Below, piece by piece: positions 1-13,200 of a stretch of 64,000 nucleotides of DNA. The notes beneath the pieces are model-generated. The model ran no database searches and was not told the origin of the DNA. It worked only from the letters and a program-made list of their open reading frames with translations. The stretch comes from Mesocentrotus franciscanus (taxonomy: Eukaryota > Echinodermata > Echinoidea > Camarodonta > Strongylocentrotidae), in contig CP137679.1 of assembly GCA_037976565.1 (NCBI GenBank), forward strand, positions 7,547,973 through 7,611,972, given 5' to 3'. Each line of letters begins with the position of its first letter. Position 1 is the first letter of the stretch. The position numbers and the translations under genes are program-made.

Positions 1-1465
1 CTCACGTATAAAGAAAATGGTGATGCCTATGTCGTGCTGAGAAACTGTACGTTATTCTTGCTTTATACCTCTCTCATACATTTTGGTGGGGAATCTCATA
101 TATTAATTGGCAAATATACAATAAATCTCTCAGATTAAGTAAAGTTATTCTTTAAAATAAAAATGATTCATTGATATCTACGAAACAGATTTGAGCGTGT
201 TTCGGTTACTCAAATGCAAACTTGAGATCGGTGTCCGCCATCTTGTTGTTATACCATTCATCGAAGGCTTCGTTCTGTGCCACGGTGAAGTGGGTTTTCC
301 AGCGACCACTTATTCCTGTATTTGAATAAATGTCAAATTATTATTATTTTTGTAAAAATGTATCATCTTCAAATGTTACAAGAAAGCGTGTGGAATGGCA
401 TCAGTGTAAAATATTTCTTGACAAATTGTGCTTTTGAACACATTCTTACTCATAATTTCTTGATAGAATCACCACTGATACATTTTAGATTGATAAATCA
501 TTTGTGAAATGTCTTGAACATGTAGTCAAAACATTTTTGAAGTACAAGAAGGAAAAAGATATGCAACAAATATTAAAGATTGATTTATGATATATCCATT
601 CTCAGAAGATCTATTAACATTGCATAACATGCCCTTTAGGTTTGTTCACATATTTTTTAAATTGTCTTTGTTACTGTGACATTGCCTCTATATAAAAGAG
701 GTACTACAGACATTACAGATGCAAATGATACTAATTTTTATTCTTAACCCCCTTGTTTTTATCAAGAATTGAAGTTACTGAATCTATCTAAGCTTTCAAA
801 ACCTCAAAACAGATCCTTCTTCATGAATTATAATATATTGAAATAAGTAATTTTATAATGCCTTTTGTTTAAATAATACTATTATTTTTTGTCGTATATT
901 GTATTCATATAGTCAGCTATCCATTCATCTACTCATCATCTGTCTAAAATAAATTACTATGTAATAATCGCACCTTTGTGCAATTTAATACTAAGCATAT
1001 TAATATTATTTATAAAAAAATGTTGTTCTCACCAGTTTAACGTTTACATGCTATAACATTGTATTGTGTGTTTTCATTCATATTTCATATTTTACTAAGT
1101 GAACTATTTTAATGAATGTATGTCTTTGCTTCTAATCTCTTTTTTTGATCATGTATCTTGCCTTATATTACGGGTTAACTGTTATCATTTCTAAACGGGG
1201 ATGCAGCCTTGTACGGGTTTTTCAAACCTTTTGCTGCATCTCCAGAAATGTTTGGCTTTTACTGAATGTCCGATTAAATACAAATATAGATACAAAATAC
1301 AAATACTTTTAGAGCTTGATAAGAAATGGTCAGGCGCCCCGTATACGCGTATTGTGCACTGATACTACCCAACGTGCATTCCTTGTAACATTTGTTTGCG
1401 TGTGTGTGCGTAAATTCGTGTGCGTTGGTGTGCGTGCGTAGTCGAATTATATATGGATTGTTCTA
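1..1465. repeat. Tandem segmental duplication, copy 1 (SULT 3' end)
   Basis: Positions 1-340 match 3903-4240 and positions about 355-1465 match about 5180-6365, with scattered substitutions and small indels. The block covers sequence downstream of the SULT stop, the terminal exon and part of intron 5. The similarity stops near 1465, just before the 1.9 kb TIR element. The copy may extend beyond the window start. Confidence 0.85.
206..315 (-). pseudogene. Second copy of the SULT terminal exon
   Basis: All 110 bases of SULT exon 6, with the acceptor ATACAG and the stop codon, are repeated here without a change, while the flanking bases differ at several places. No copy of exon 5 accompanies it inside the window. 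It could be an alternative 3' exon of the same gene, the remnant of a partial duplication, or an unmerged second haplotype. It could also be the end of another gene only if its exons lay upstream (higher coordinates), where none but the known ones are seen. Confidence 0.75.
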
Positions 1466-1571
1466 TAGCTATGTGGCTCAAATAGGTGAAACGCAAGAGT
1501 CTTCAAATTGAGTGATGTAATCTTCCAACAATCCACGTTCCCTTTTTCTTTTAATCTCTATCTCTCTATAG

Positions 1572-3450
1572 TATAGGTTTTTGCGGCCAATTTCGCAATT
1601 TTTTCATTCAAATTCATGAACGTGCATTCAAATTCACATAGAGGTCGCTCGCAGGTGAATTCGGGCATTCAAATTCAAAATCCGAGCAATCAATTTCATT
1701 TATCGGCACTCTTATTCATGTTCGGTGAAATCAAATTCACGAATGTGCGTACAATTTCTAGTTCGTGCATTCAAATTAACGCGGCGTTCACGATGAGCCT
1801 GTTCGGGCATTCAATTTCATTTTTTGGTGATCAATTTCCTTCTACGTGCATTCAATTTAGTGTAATATTGAGAGGGATTCCAGATAAGAGGGCAACTTTG
1901 ATTTCTTTAAATTGATTACTTGGAATTATTGTTAATCACTGTTACGCAATGAAATCTTTACAGTTTAGTTAATGTTCTTTGTTTATCTGACAATAATTGT
2001 TGCCTTTTTGATCATTATGATTATCATATCGCTAATTATATATATACATGAATATCCCGTACTACACCTTTCTTTCAAAATAATTACATGTATACATGTT
2101 CTAAATAACTGGAAACATTGAAAGAGTTTTAGAAGATAAAAACTAGTGATTTGGAGGTGATGTCTGCTAATACTGCGGAAATGCATTTTCCCTCAATTAA
2201 AATAAAAATCAATTACTTTGAAATGCATTTAAGACTTTTTCAATGAAATTGTTCTTTTGTATGATGTATATATACCACTGGTATGAGCTTGTGTTCCTCT
2301 CTCTCTCTCTCTCTTCGTATCACGCCCTTTATCTCTCCTTCTCTCTCTGTCTCTCCCAATCTCTCTCCTTCTCTCCTTATCTCCCATGTCACCCTCTCCC
2401 CGTTCTTTCTCTCTCTCTATCTGTCGCTCTCTGTCTCTCTCCAATCTCTAGCTCTCCCTTAACTTTTCTCCCCTTTTTTGTTTACCAGCCCCCAAGTTTT
2501 GTATATATATATTTTGTTTACCTCTTTTTTTGGTAGGCCTAATCAGATATGATAATCTGAATACCAGTCACCTATGGATCCAAAGACACTTCCTATAAAG
2601 ATATACTTTGCTGATGAAATCAAACATTAAACACGGATAACACCCCCTATACAAAAACAAGTATACTTAACCCGTCCTCAGCTCAGCATACACAATTTCA
2701 CAATACTCAGACATAACACCGAGTCCACCACAAAATAAACAAAACTTTTTAATTTTTCTTATCTTAGGCATATCTTGGTATGTGCATTTATATATTTTGA
2801 ACATGCAACGAAAAGTGTGATATTTGTACAATATTTGATGGGTTGAAAAGGAAAAAGTAACCGAGTGTCATTTTGGATCCAGTGATATGACAATTTCGAC
2901 CACAGTTCTTAGGCAATTTCTGCAGTTCTCATATACACTGTATACAGCTTTTTGTTATGTGTGTGTGCCATGAGTAATATAGCAAGTTATACATGTATAT
3001 ATATTCATGTGTTAAACTTTTTGTTAGCCGAGACAGTTTACAAAATGAGAATGAACAAAGATAATGCGATTGTCATGATAATAAAGTCTACATTTTTCAC
3101 AAACTGAGCAAAAAAAGCTTCTCAAAGACCCCAAAGAAACTAAACGCAATATATTTTTTGAAATTGAATGAACTTATTTCAAACATGCTTGCTCATTCAC
3201 GAATTTGAATGACCACCGAGGTACCGTAGGCGGCATTGGATGAATTTGAATGCTCTTTGCACGAAATGTACGCTCTTAGTTGACATTTGAATGACCCGAT
3301 TTAACAATTGATTGCACGGATAGTGAATTTGAATGACGAATTTTGAATTTGAAAGCTGATTCAACGCTGCGAGGGCGATTTGCGCGAATTCGAATGCTCG
3401 GAATATGAACTTGAATGAAAAAAGTGTGAAATTGGCCGCAAAAACCTATA
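1572..3450. mobile_element. Non-autonomous TIR element with CATTCAAATTCA subterminal repeats
   Basis: The ends are inverted copies: left TATAGGTTTTTGCGGCCAAT from 1572, right the reverse complement ending at 3450. Inside each end is an array of about ten degenerate CATTCAAATTCA words about 25-35 bases apart, pointing inward (about 1610-1860 and 3160-3425). The flanking TATA on both sides fits a TA target duplication. There is no transposase frame; the middle is CT microsatellite (2300-2450) and AT-rich DNA. It sits only in duplication copy 1. Confidence 0.8.
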
Positions 3451-3902
3451 TCACTTTTTACGTACTTTATTATTGGGGGCACAGTTATAACATACACGTA
3501 TACTACTACAAACAAATACTCTTGCAAAGATATTTTTAAGAGTTTACCATAGATTGATCAAAATCTAATGTATTTCTAACTTCTAAGTCAATCATGAGGT
3601 CGAAACTGAATCAAGTCCAGAGTTATCAAACATCAGTGCACTAAAACCCGTTGCACACAAGGCGTCCTTTCAGGACGTACGACTACGTCATTAACTGGTG
3701 TGAACTTTAATAAATAATATGAGGGTCACTTCGTACACAATATCATTGCAAAATGAACATTTCAAACAGTGGGTTGAACTTCTATTACCTTCACCGGTTG
3801 GTAAAGTATCGGTAACAATGCATTCGAAATGACGGTTCGTGTACAACGAGCACTTATAGAGATTGACTTATGTAATCAGGGGGTGATGCAATCAAAGGAA
3901 AC
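3451..3902. other. Unassigned spacer
   Basis: AT-rich sequence between the TIR element and duplication copy 2. No exon, RNA or clear repeat was seen. A TTTATT at 3467-3472 (AATAAA on the minus strand) is a possible distal SULT polyadenylation signal. Confidence 0.4.
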
Positions 3903-4053
3903 CTAACGCATAAAGAAAATGGTGATGCCTATGTCGTGCTGAGAAACTGTACATTATTCTTGCTTTATACCTCTCTCATACATTTTGGTGGGGAATGTCG
4001 TATATTAATTGGCAAATATACAATAAACCTCTCAGATTAAGTAAAGTTATTCT

Positions 4054-4059
4054 TTTAAT
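4054..4059 (-). promoter_or_regulatory. Possible SULT polyadenylation signal (ATTAAA)
   Basis: ATTAAA on the minus strand, about 50 bases past the stop codon at 4109. The equivalent place in the duplicated copy (near 150) has lost this hexamer. Confidence 0.3.
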
Positions 4060-4108
4060 ATAGAAATGATTCATTGATGTCTTCGAAACAGATTTGAGCG
4101 TGTTTGGG

Positions 4109-4218
4109 TTACTCAAATGCAAACTTGAGATCGGTGTCCGCCATCTTGTTGTTATACCATTCATCGAAGGCTTCGTTCTGTGCCACGGTGAAGTGGGTTT
4201 TCCAGCGACCACTTATTC
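4109..4218 (-). CDS. SULT exon 6 with stop (residues 282-317)
   Basis: Reads GISGRWKTHFTVAQNEAFDE, then WYNNKMADTDLKFAFE and TAA at 4111-4109. It holds the last PAPS contact and the dimerisation motif. The same 110 bases recur at 206-315. Confidence 0.88.
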
Positions 4219-7200
4219 CTGTATTTGAATAAATGTAAATAATAGAACATAAAACAATATGTTATTATCATTTCATTAGACAATTCTATCAAGGATTGAA
4301 GTATATTGCTTAATTGAAATAGATATTGTCCATTTGTTTGTATACATTTTATTCATGCACACTGCCCCAGGCCCCAGAATGGAATGGTTGGGCTAAAGAA
4401 AACCCAAATAATGAACTAACAATCTACAAAAAAAACACTTAAAAAACAAACAAAACAACACGAAATTACCATGGTCTGTCTGCAATACATCTTTGAAATG
4501 ATTACTGTGCGCCATTAATCCCTTTACATTAATGAAATCACAGATTAAAGGAGAACCAACCCAAAGAATAATTGTAGGTATTCTGAAAAACAATAAATAT
4601 TACGAACGTGTACAAGAGATATATAAATGAAGATTTCTTGGCATGATGTAATGCGTTTTAGCATGACATGGGCCCAGCCATTTTCTTGAAAATGTGACGT
4701 ACCAGCCGGAGTTTTACATATATCATGCACCAAGTTTAATTGGAAAGACTTTTTAATTCAATAACAAAAACTTTACTTTTCAATGAGCGACAATCATAGC
4801 CGAGAAGGTAAATATTACATTTGGTGAAAAATATATAATAGGGTATTAACAATTGTAACTCATTCATTTAAAAATTACTAAAATATAGCGGTTGAAAAAT
4901 CTATTTCATTTATGCGAAACTTTCACCCCAGAACAGCACCAACTTATTTATGCAATTTGCGTTCAGGCAATTGGAGTACAAAGGATAATAGCAGGTGAAT
5001 GAAATGCATCAACACCACAAACACCTGAGAAGGAAGCATATATATATATATATATATATATATAGGTATATAGGGGATGTCTAAAACAGATATGCAACGA
5101 GATTTTAAATTGCAATATTTTAAGCATTTTACCATCCTCAATGAAATTTTTAAGCTCTGAATTTTACAGGGATTTAAGTCAAATTATCATTTTTCAAATG
5201 TTACAAAGAGAACTGGGGAATGGCGTCAGTGTAAAATATTTCTTGACAAACTGTGCTATTGAACTCATTCTAACTCATAATTTCTTGGCAGAATCACCAC
5301 TTACACATTTTAGATTGATAAATCATTTGTGAAATGTCTTGAACATGTAGTCAAAACATTTTTGAATTACAAGAAGAAAAAGATATGCAACAAATATTAA
5401 AGATTGATTTAAGATATATCCATTCTCACAAGATCTATAAACATTGCATAACATGCCCTTTAGGTTTCTTCACATATTTTTAAAATTGTATTTGTTACTG
5501 TGACTTTGTCTCTATAAAAGAGGTACTACAGACAGTACAGATGTAAATGTTTTTTATCAAGAATTGAAGTTACTGAATCTATTTAAGCTTTCAAAACCTC
5601 AAAACAGATCCATCTTCATAAATTATAATATTGTGATATAAGTAAGTACATAATGCCTTCTGTTTAATTAATACTATAATATTTTTTCGCATATTGTATT
5701 CATATAGTCAGCTATCCATTCATCCACTCATCATCCGTCTGAAATAAATTACTATCTTAAAATGACACCTTAGTGCAATTCAATATTCATTCTAACTCGT
5801 AATTTCTTGATAGAATCACCACTGACACACTTTAGATTAAAAAATCAATTGTGAAATGTCTTGATCTGAAAACGACACCTTCGTGCAATTTAATACTCAG
5901 CACATTAATATATATATTTTTTTAAATGTTGTTCTCACCAGTTTAACATTTACATGCTCTAAAATTGTATTGTGTGTTTTTATTCATATTTCATATTTTA
6001 CTTTCTTAACTATTTTAATGGATGTATGTCTTTGTTTCTAATCTCGTTTTTGATCATGTATCTCGTTATCTTTGTTTACAGGTTCACTGTTATCATTTCT
6101 AATCGGGGATGCAACCTTGTACGGGTTTTCAAACCTTTTGCTGCATCTCCAGAAATGTTTGGTTTCTACTGAATGTCCGAATAAAAACAAATATAGATAC
6201 AAAATACAAATAGTTAAGAGCTTGTTAAGAAATGTTCAGGCGCCCCGTATACCTTTATTGTGCACAGATACTACTCAACGTGCTTTCCTTGTAACATTTT
6301 GTGCGTGCGTGTGTGTGCGTAAATTGGTGTGCGTTGGTGTGCGTGCGTAGTCGAATTTTATATGGATTGTACTCAAACGGAGATAACCATCATTTCTACA
6401 TTAGGCCTAAAACAATATCTTTACCTTTATTAATAAAGGAGTACTCGCCGGCTGCTTTCACTAGGTTTCCTTTCCCGCTGTCCGCCATTTTCTTGAATGT
6501 TTCTTTCTGTGCGTCAATATGGCTGAATTTAACAACGCGACGTAGGACTTCCTCCGATAGAGGGCGACCGATACCAGATGCGATTTTCTGAATGTACTTT
6601 GCCGGTTCCTGAGAAGAAAAATAATTCCTGCATAATGAAACTTAGCTTTTGATCATTACTAAGCTAGTTTTAGTATATTCATAAGTTCGTATTTGTTAAG
6701 GCGTACGTAATGTAACAACGATCGTATGGATAAACAGCTTGGACAAAACAGTTATTGATAATAATTGTGCTCCCTGACCCCATGTATCTGGTCTGAAAGG
6801 GAGAACTGTGATATAGTGGTTCATTAATTTGATATGACTTCCAATTGATATCCATTTCATTGTGTATACACGGGGGCATTGAAAGACGAATGTTCTCGGA
6901 CAAACTTAACGACGAGACCAAATGGAGGTACTGCATTTCCATACTTAAGATGAAAGATAACAACACTTCAATAGTTTTGCAACGAGAAATTTACATGGGA
7001 ATTGAGTGCATGGTTGGTAACAGAGAGAAGAGAGAGGGTTAGAGACAGACACTCGAATCTCATACGAACTACACACGAAAGCGATTTTTGTTGTTTTTAT
7101 GATAATGATTATCAAACCTACTACTGACAGGAATGAATTCCTTGAAATGCTGGAGCGCTGTATATGGCAGCTAGGCTAAAGCCGGGGTAATAATAAATGC

Positions 7201-10200
7201 GCCTCGGAATAGAATTTCTAGATAGACGGCGCTATAGAAATGCCTATTATTATTAGGTGCGCTGTATATAATACAGACCACCTTATGTTTTCGTTAGAAT
7301 TGCCTTTATTATTTATTTATTATTCTTTATTTATTAGGTGGGCTGTATATAGTACAGACCACCTTATGTTTTCGTTAGAATTGCCTTTATTATTATTTAT
7401 TTATTTATTTATTTATTTTTCTTATTTCCACCCACTTTTTTGTTAGCAAGATAATTTGAAAATGGCTCAATCAAATGCCTTGAAATTTGGCACACATATG
7501 TAAAGGCATATGGAAAAATCAAAATAACGTTTTCAACCTTGACCTTGACTGATGACGTCATCTAGGCGCCATTTTGTGAAATTTTCTGAAAATCAACTCA
7601 TGATCATATCCTCATAACGGAAAATCATTTCTCACTCATATTTATCATGATCAAGGTCAATATCCGTCCAGTCAATTTCAGGTCAAAAAACGCGCGCGTA
7701 CGCGTACGTCCGCGCGTCAATGCGCGCGCAAAATTTCAAAATGCTCCAAATCGTCTTAAATACATTTTGCATACGTTTCAGGCCATTTTAAGCATTTTAT
7801 AAAAAATCGCGCACACGCACATGCGCGCGCGCTTTTGCGCGTAACACCATTACACAACATAGAATCGCCATTTTTTTTTCTTTCATGATATTTCCCATAT
7901 TTTTTGAACAATTTGATACCATGTTTATCTCTTTATGACCATTAATAACAAGATGAGCGTCCATTCAAGATAAATGTCCGTGCGCGCGAGCTCTTGTAAT
8001 ACATAGCATATATGGGCAAAAACATGCCTATACAAAATTCATTGTAACTCTTCAGAATGGATAGGAACTCCCAATTTTTTTTCATATTTGGATAGATTAT
8101 GAGTCGGAGATATGATTTCATGTCTCATTTGACCCTCAATTAACTCATGACGTCATCATAATGGCCTCTAAACTCAAAATTTCAATTTGCATATTATGAC
8201 GTCAGCATATTTTTGGAAAATTGATTGTATCTCTGTAAATATTGATCGATTTTCTTCCAAATTTTGATATGTTCTAGCTGAGACAATTCACTACAAATGC
8301 AGTATTCACAATTTTCATTTTGACAAAGGCATCATGGCGTATTTTTGCGATTAAAGGAGGCATGTCAATTTTTCACATTTTGCGTGTATTCTCTATGGGA
8401 CATGACTTTTTCAAAACTGGATTCTACATTCCCGTCTTTCGCGAGCAATATCTCTGTCGTTTTAGTCTTGTTTTCGCTGAGCTTTGAGTATGTTGTAGCT
8501 GAGACAATAAGCTATCACAAGTGTGCCCTTTTTTTTCGATCAGATGCCGGGATCATGCTCATATTTCACTTGCAAAGTGGGATTTGAGAATTCCATTTTC
8601 CGTTCACGTGTAATGTCTATGTGGATTATTTTGGTATAGTGGTCATAGCACTTGCCTCCCATTCCGGCGACCCAAGTTCGATTCCTGGTGGGTCAATTTT
8701 TTTTTTTTTTTTGCCGTCGTTTTGAATTTGATTTTATGATCTTCTTCGACTATTATAACATATTATCATATACTATCACAAACAATGTAATAAAATGCCT
8801 AATTTTGCGTTTTATATCTATGGGAGAAATATGTCAATCGTTTGAGTACAACCTTATGGGAAATCTGAGTCCTTGTCGTGTATTAATTTTTTATTCATAG
8901 TTGGATAGAGTATGAGTTGGAGATATGATTTCTTATAAAAAACAAAATCTAGAAAATGCATATTTCATTTTGATATTTAGATTTGAGGGTCAAAGGTCAA
9001 ATATACTGTACATGGTTTCTCTAAAACCATGCATCGTATAGACTAGAAATTTGGCACACTAATAGACCTGAATAAGAGGATTATTTCGAAAAAATAAGGT
9101 CAAATCATGCCAATGTTATCTTAACTACTTAGTATGTCACTAAACATGTGTGGCATGTACTTGGAACAGCCCACCTATACTTGTTATTAACAAGTATTAT
9201 ATGTCTAGTTTTTCTTATTTCCACCCACTTTATTGTTAGCAAGATAATTTGAAAATGGCTCAATCAAATGCCTTGAAATTTGGCACACATATGTATAGGC
9301 ATATGGACAAAGCAAAATAAGGTTTTCAACCTTGACCTTGACTGATGACGTCATCTAGGCGCCATTTTGTAAATTTTTCTGAAAATCTACTCATGATCAT
9401 ATCTTCATAACGGAAATTCGTTTCTCATTCATATTTATCATGATCAAGGTCAATATCCGTCCGGTCAATTTCAGGTCAAAAAACGCGCGCACATGCGTAC
9501 GTCCGCGCGTTAGCGCGCGCAAAATTTCAAAATGCTCAAAATCGTCTCAAATTCATTTTGCATACGTTTCAGGCCATTTTAAGCATTTTATAAAAATCGC
9601 GCACACGCACATGCGCGCGTTTTCGCGCGTAACACCATTACACAACATAGAATCGCCATTTTTTTCTTTCATGATATTTCCCATATTTTTCAAACAATTT
9701 GATACCATGTTTATCTCTTATTGACCATTAATAACAAGATGAGCGTCCATTCAAGATAAATGTCCGTGCGCGCGAGCTCTTGTAATACATAGCATATATG
9801 GGCAAAAACATGCCTATACAAAATTCATTGTAACTCTTCAGAATGGATGGGAACTCCCAATTTTTTTCATATTTGGATAGATTATGAGTCGGAGATATGA
9901 TTTCATGTCTCATTTGACCCTCAATTAACTCATGACGTCATCATAATGGCCTCCAAACTCAAAATTTCAATTTGCATATTATGACGTCAGCATATTTTGG
10001 AAAATTGATTGTATCTCTGTAAATATTGATCGATTTTCTTCCAAATTTTGATATGTTCTAGCTGAGACAATTTTCTACAAATGCAGTTCCCACAATTTTT
10101 CATTTTGACAAAGGCATCATAGCGTATTTTGGCGATTAAAGGAGGCATGTCAATTTTGCACATTTTGCGTGTATTCTTTTTTCTCAAAAAATGGATTCTA

Positions 10201-13200
10201 CATTCCCGTCTTTCGCGAGCAATATCTCCGTGGTTTTAGCTTCGTTTACGCTGAACTTCGAGTATGTTGTAGCTGAGACAATAAGCTATCTCAGTGTGCC
10301 CTTGATTTTGTCTTAAATTTTAGTTGGACCAGCCCACCTATACTTGTTCTAAACAAGTATTACAAATCTAGTTATTCTTTATTTTTCTTATTTCCACCCA
10401 CTTTATTGTTAGCAAGATAATTTGAAAATGGCTCAATCAAATGCCTTGAAATTTGGCACACATATGTATAGGCATATGGACAAAGCAAAATAACGTTTTC
10501 AACCTTGACCTTGACTGATGACGTCATCTAGGCGCCATTTTGTAAAATTTTCTGAAAATCTACTCATGATCATATCTTCATAACGGAAATTCGTTTCTCA
10601 TTCATATTTATCATGATCAAGGTCAATATCCGTCCGGTCAATTTCAGGTTAAAAAACGCGCGCACATGCGTACGTCCGCGCGTTAGCGCGCGCAAAATTT
10701 CAAAATGCTCAAAATCGTCTCAAATTCATTTTGCATACGTTTCAGGCCATTTTAAGCATTTTATAAAAATCGCGCACACGCACATGCGCGCGTTTTCGCG
10801 CGTAACACCATTACACAACATAGAATCGCCTTTTTTTTCTTCCATGATATTTCCCATTTTTTTGAACAATTTGATACCATGTTTATCTCTTTATGACCAT
10901 TAATAACAAGATGAGCGTCCGTTCAAGAAACATGTCCGTGCGCGCGAGCTCTTGTAATACATAGCATATATGGGCAAAAACATGCCTATACAAAATTCAT
11001 TGTAACTCTTCAGAACGGATGGGAACTCCCAATTTTTTTCATATTTGGATAGATTATGAGTCGGAGATATGATTTCATGTCTCATTTGACCCTCAATTAA
11101 CTCATGACGTCATCATAATGGCCTCCGAACTCAAAATTTCAATTTGCATATTATGACGTCAGCATATTTTTGGAAAATTGATTGTATCTCTGTAAATATT
11201 GATCGATTTTCTTCCAAATTTTGATATGTTCTAGCTGAGACAATTCTCTACAAATGCAGTACCACGATTTTTCATTTTGACAAAGGCATCATGGCGTATT
11301 ATTGCGATTAAAGGAGGCATGTCAATTTTTCACATTTTGCGTGTATTCTCTATGGGACATGACTTTTTTCAAAACTGGATTCTACATTCCCGTCTTTCGC
11401 GAGCAATATCTCCGTCGTTTTAGTTTTGTTTTCGCTGAGCTTCGAGTATGTTGTAGCTGAGACAATAAGCTATCACAAGTGTGCCCTTTATTTTTCGATC
11501 AGATGCCGGGATCATGCTCATATTTCACTTGCAAAGTGGGATTTGAGAATTCCATTTTCCGTTCACGTGTAATGTCTATGTGGATTATTTTGGTATAGTG
11601 GTCATAGCACTTGCCTCCCATTCCGGCGACCCAAGTTCGATTCCTGGTGGGTCATTTTTTTTTTTTTGCCGTCGTTTTAAATTTGATTTTATGATCTTCT
11701 TCGACTATTATAACATATTATCATATACAATCACAAACAATGTAATAAAATGCCTAATTTTGCGTGTTATATCTATGGGAGAAGAATGTCAATCGTTTGA
11801 GTACAACCCTATGGGAAATCTGATTCCTTGTCGTGTATCAAACCTAAAGGGTTAATATCCCAAGTCTGTTGGAATATATCAAATCATCCCATTTTTATGA
11901 TGTTAGTCTCCTTCCCAGACGTTTATACTTTCCAGTTATTCAGCCCAGGTATATGCAATGTTTACGTCACTCCCATGGACATGGAATTGTTTACATGTCT
12001 ATAACTTCTCTCTTTCTCTATAATATAGTAAATATTCAATTCTATTTATGCTGGAAATATTAGATGCATCGTTGTCCATTGCATCTCTTTCTCTTGCTCT
12101 CTCTAGCTCTCCTCTCTCTTGCTCTGTTTCCCTTCCCCTCTCTTGTTCTGCCCTTATCCTTCTCTTGCTCTGTCTTTGCATCTCTCTCTCTCTACTCTTT
12201 CACTCTCTCCCTATCTCTGCCTCCCTCTCTTGCTCTGCCTCCCTCTGTCTCTGCCTCTCATTGTATACTCTCTCACCCTCTCCCTTTCCCGCCTCTGGTT
12301 CTCGTTCTCCCTCCGATATCTCTTGTAATTGTCTTTAATTTCCTCTAGCTCTTCAATTTGCCCTTTGTATTCATATTTCACTTTACCATGTTTCCTTATA
12401 CTATCCTCTCTCCTTCCAAGTGTATGCATTCTGATTCCTCTTTCATCCCTCGGTCCGGCTCATTTATTTTTACATGACTATAACCCGTCTCCCTCTCTCC
12501 TTCTCTATATCTATATTTTCATTAAATTTCATTATGATCATGATTTTGATCATAATCATTTCTCAATATTTTTTTCATCAGTTAAGTTATCACTTCAGTT
12601 CAGGTCACAGTTCAATCTATCAGTTCATCAGTTCATTCATCAGTTCATGAGTTTAGCTCATCAATTCAGTTTATTTCACATCAGTTCAATCTATCAGTTC
12701 ATCAGTTCATCAGTACTTCATTCATCAATTGATATCTTAATACATCATTTTACATTAACATCATTATATTGGATCATTGAATTGAAGATGAGCATGATCA
12801 TAAGAATTGAAGACAGACCACCTAATTCGTCCTCATGACGAATTAAATGTCTAGTTATTATTATTATTACTTTTTTCTTAAACTGCCAATAGGCTTGAGA
12901 TTTTAAATGAACCATACCTTCTTCAGATCCTCATAGAAAACAAAGGTTACATTCTCATGGTCTCTGTGATCCCAGAATCGGCGTACATGTTCTGGCCAAG
13001 GACCCCAGTGCATTGCTAGTAGAGAAAATAAACAAACATTTAACAGAAATTCAATCGCTGCGGTAGATTCATTTTCTAGTGTCATGGAATACATCATAGG
13101 AGGATACCAATTAGTTGAGAAAGTTACATTTTCTCCATCCATTTTCAACCAGTTTAGTATTAATATAAACATCACACCTGCTGATGGGCTTATAAACTGT

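Larger units (their letters stand above)
3903..6365. repeat. Tandem segmental duplication, copy 2 (SULT 3' end)
   Basis: Partner of 1-1465. It holds an extra stretch of about 900 bases at 4240-5170 that copy 1 lacks. Both copies end in the same TG/CG-rich stretch (1395-1440 and 6300-6350). Confidence 0.85.
10386..12854 (+). mobile_element. Helitron-like element, copy 3 with extended 3' part
   Basis: Same start as copies 1 and 2. Similarity to copy 1 runs to about 11835. It is followed by about 1 kb of different sequence (CT microsatellite, ATCAGTTC repeats) and a terminal hairpin (AATTCGTCCTCATGACGAATT, split stem), then CTAG at 12851-12854 and T. Either the element captured this DNA, or two elements abut. 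Confidence 0.55.

Noticed and set aside
8632..8695. Functional tRNA-Gly gene
   Set aside because: No pairing acceptor stem and an oversized anticodon loop; embedded in a repeat copied twice.
12329..12838. Plus-strand open frame of 169 codons
   Set aside because: It lies in CT-rich and CAGTTCAT repeat DNA and its product is Ser/Ile/His-rich without a domain.
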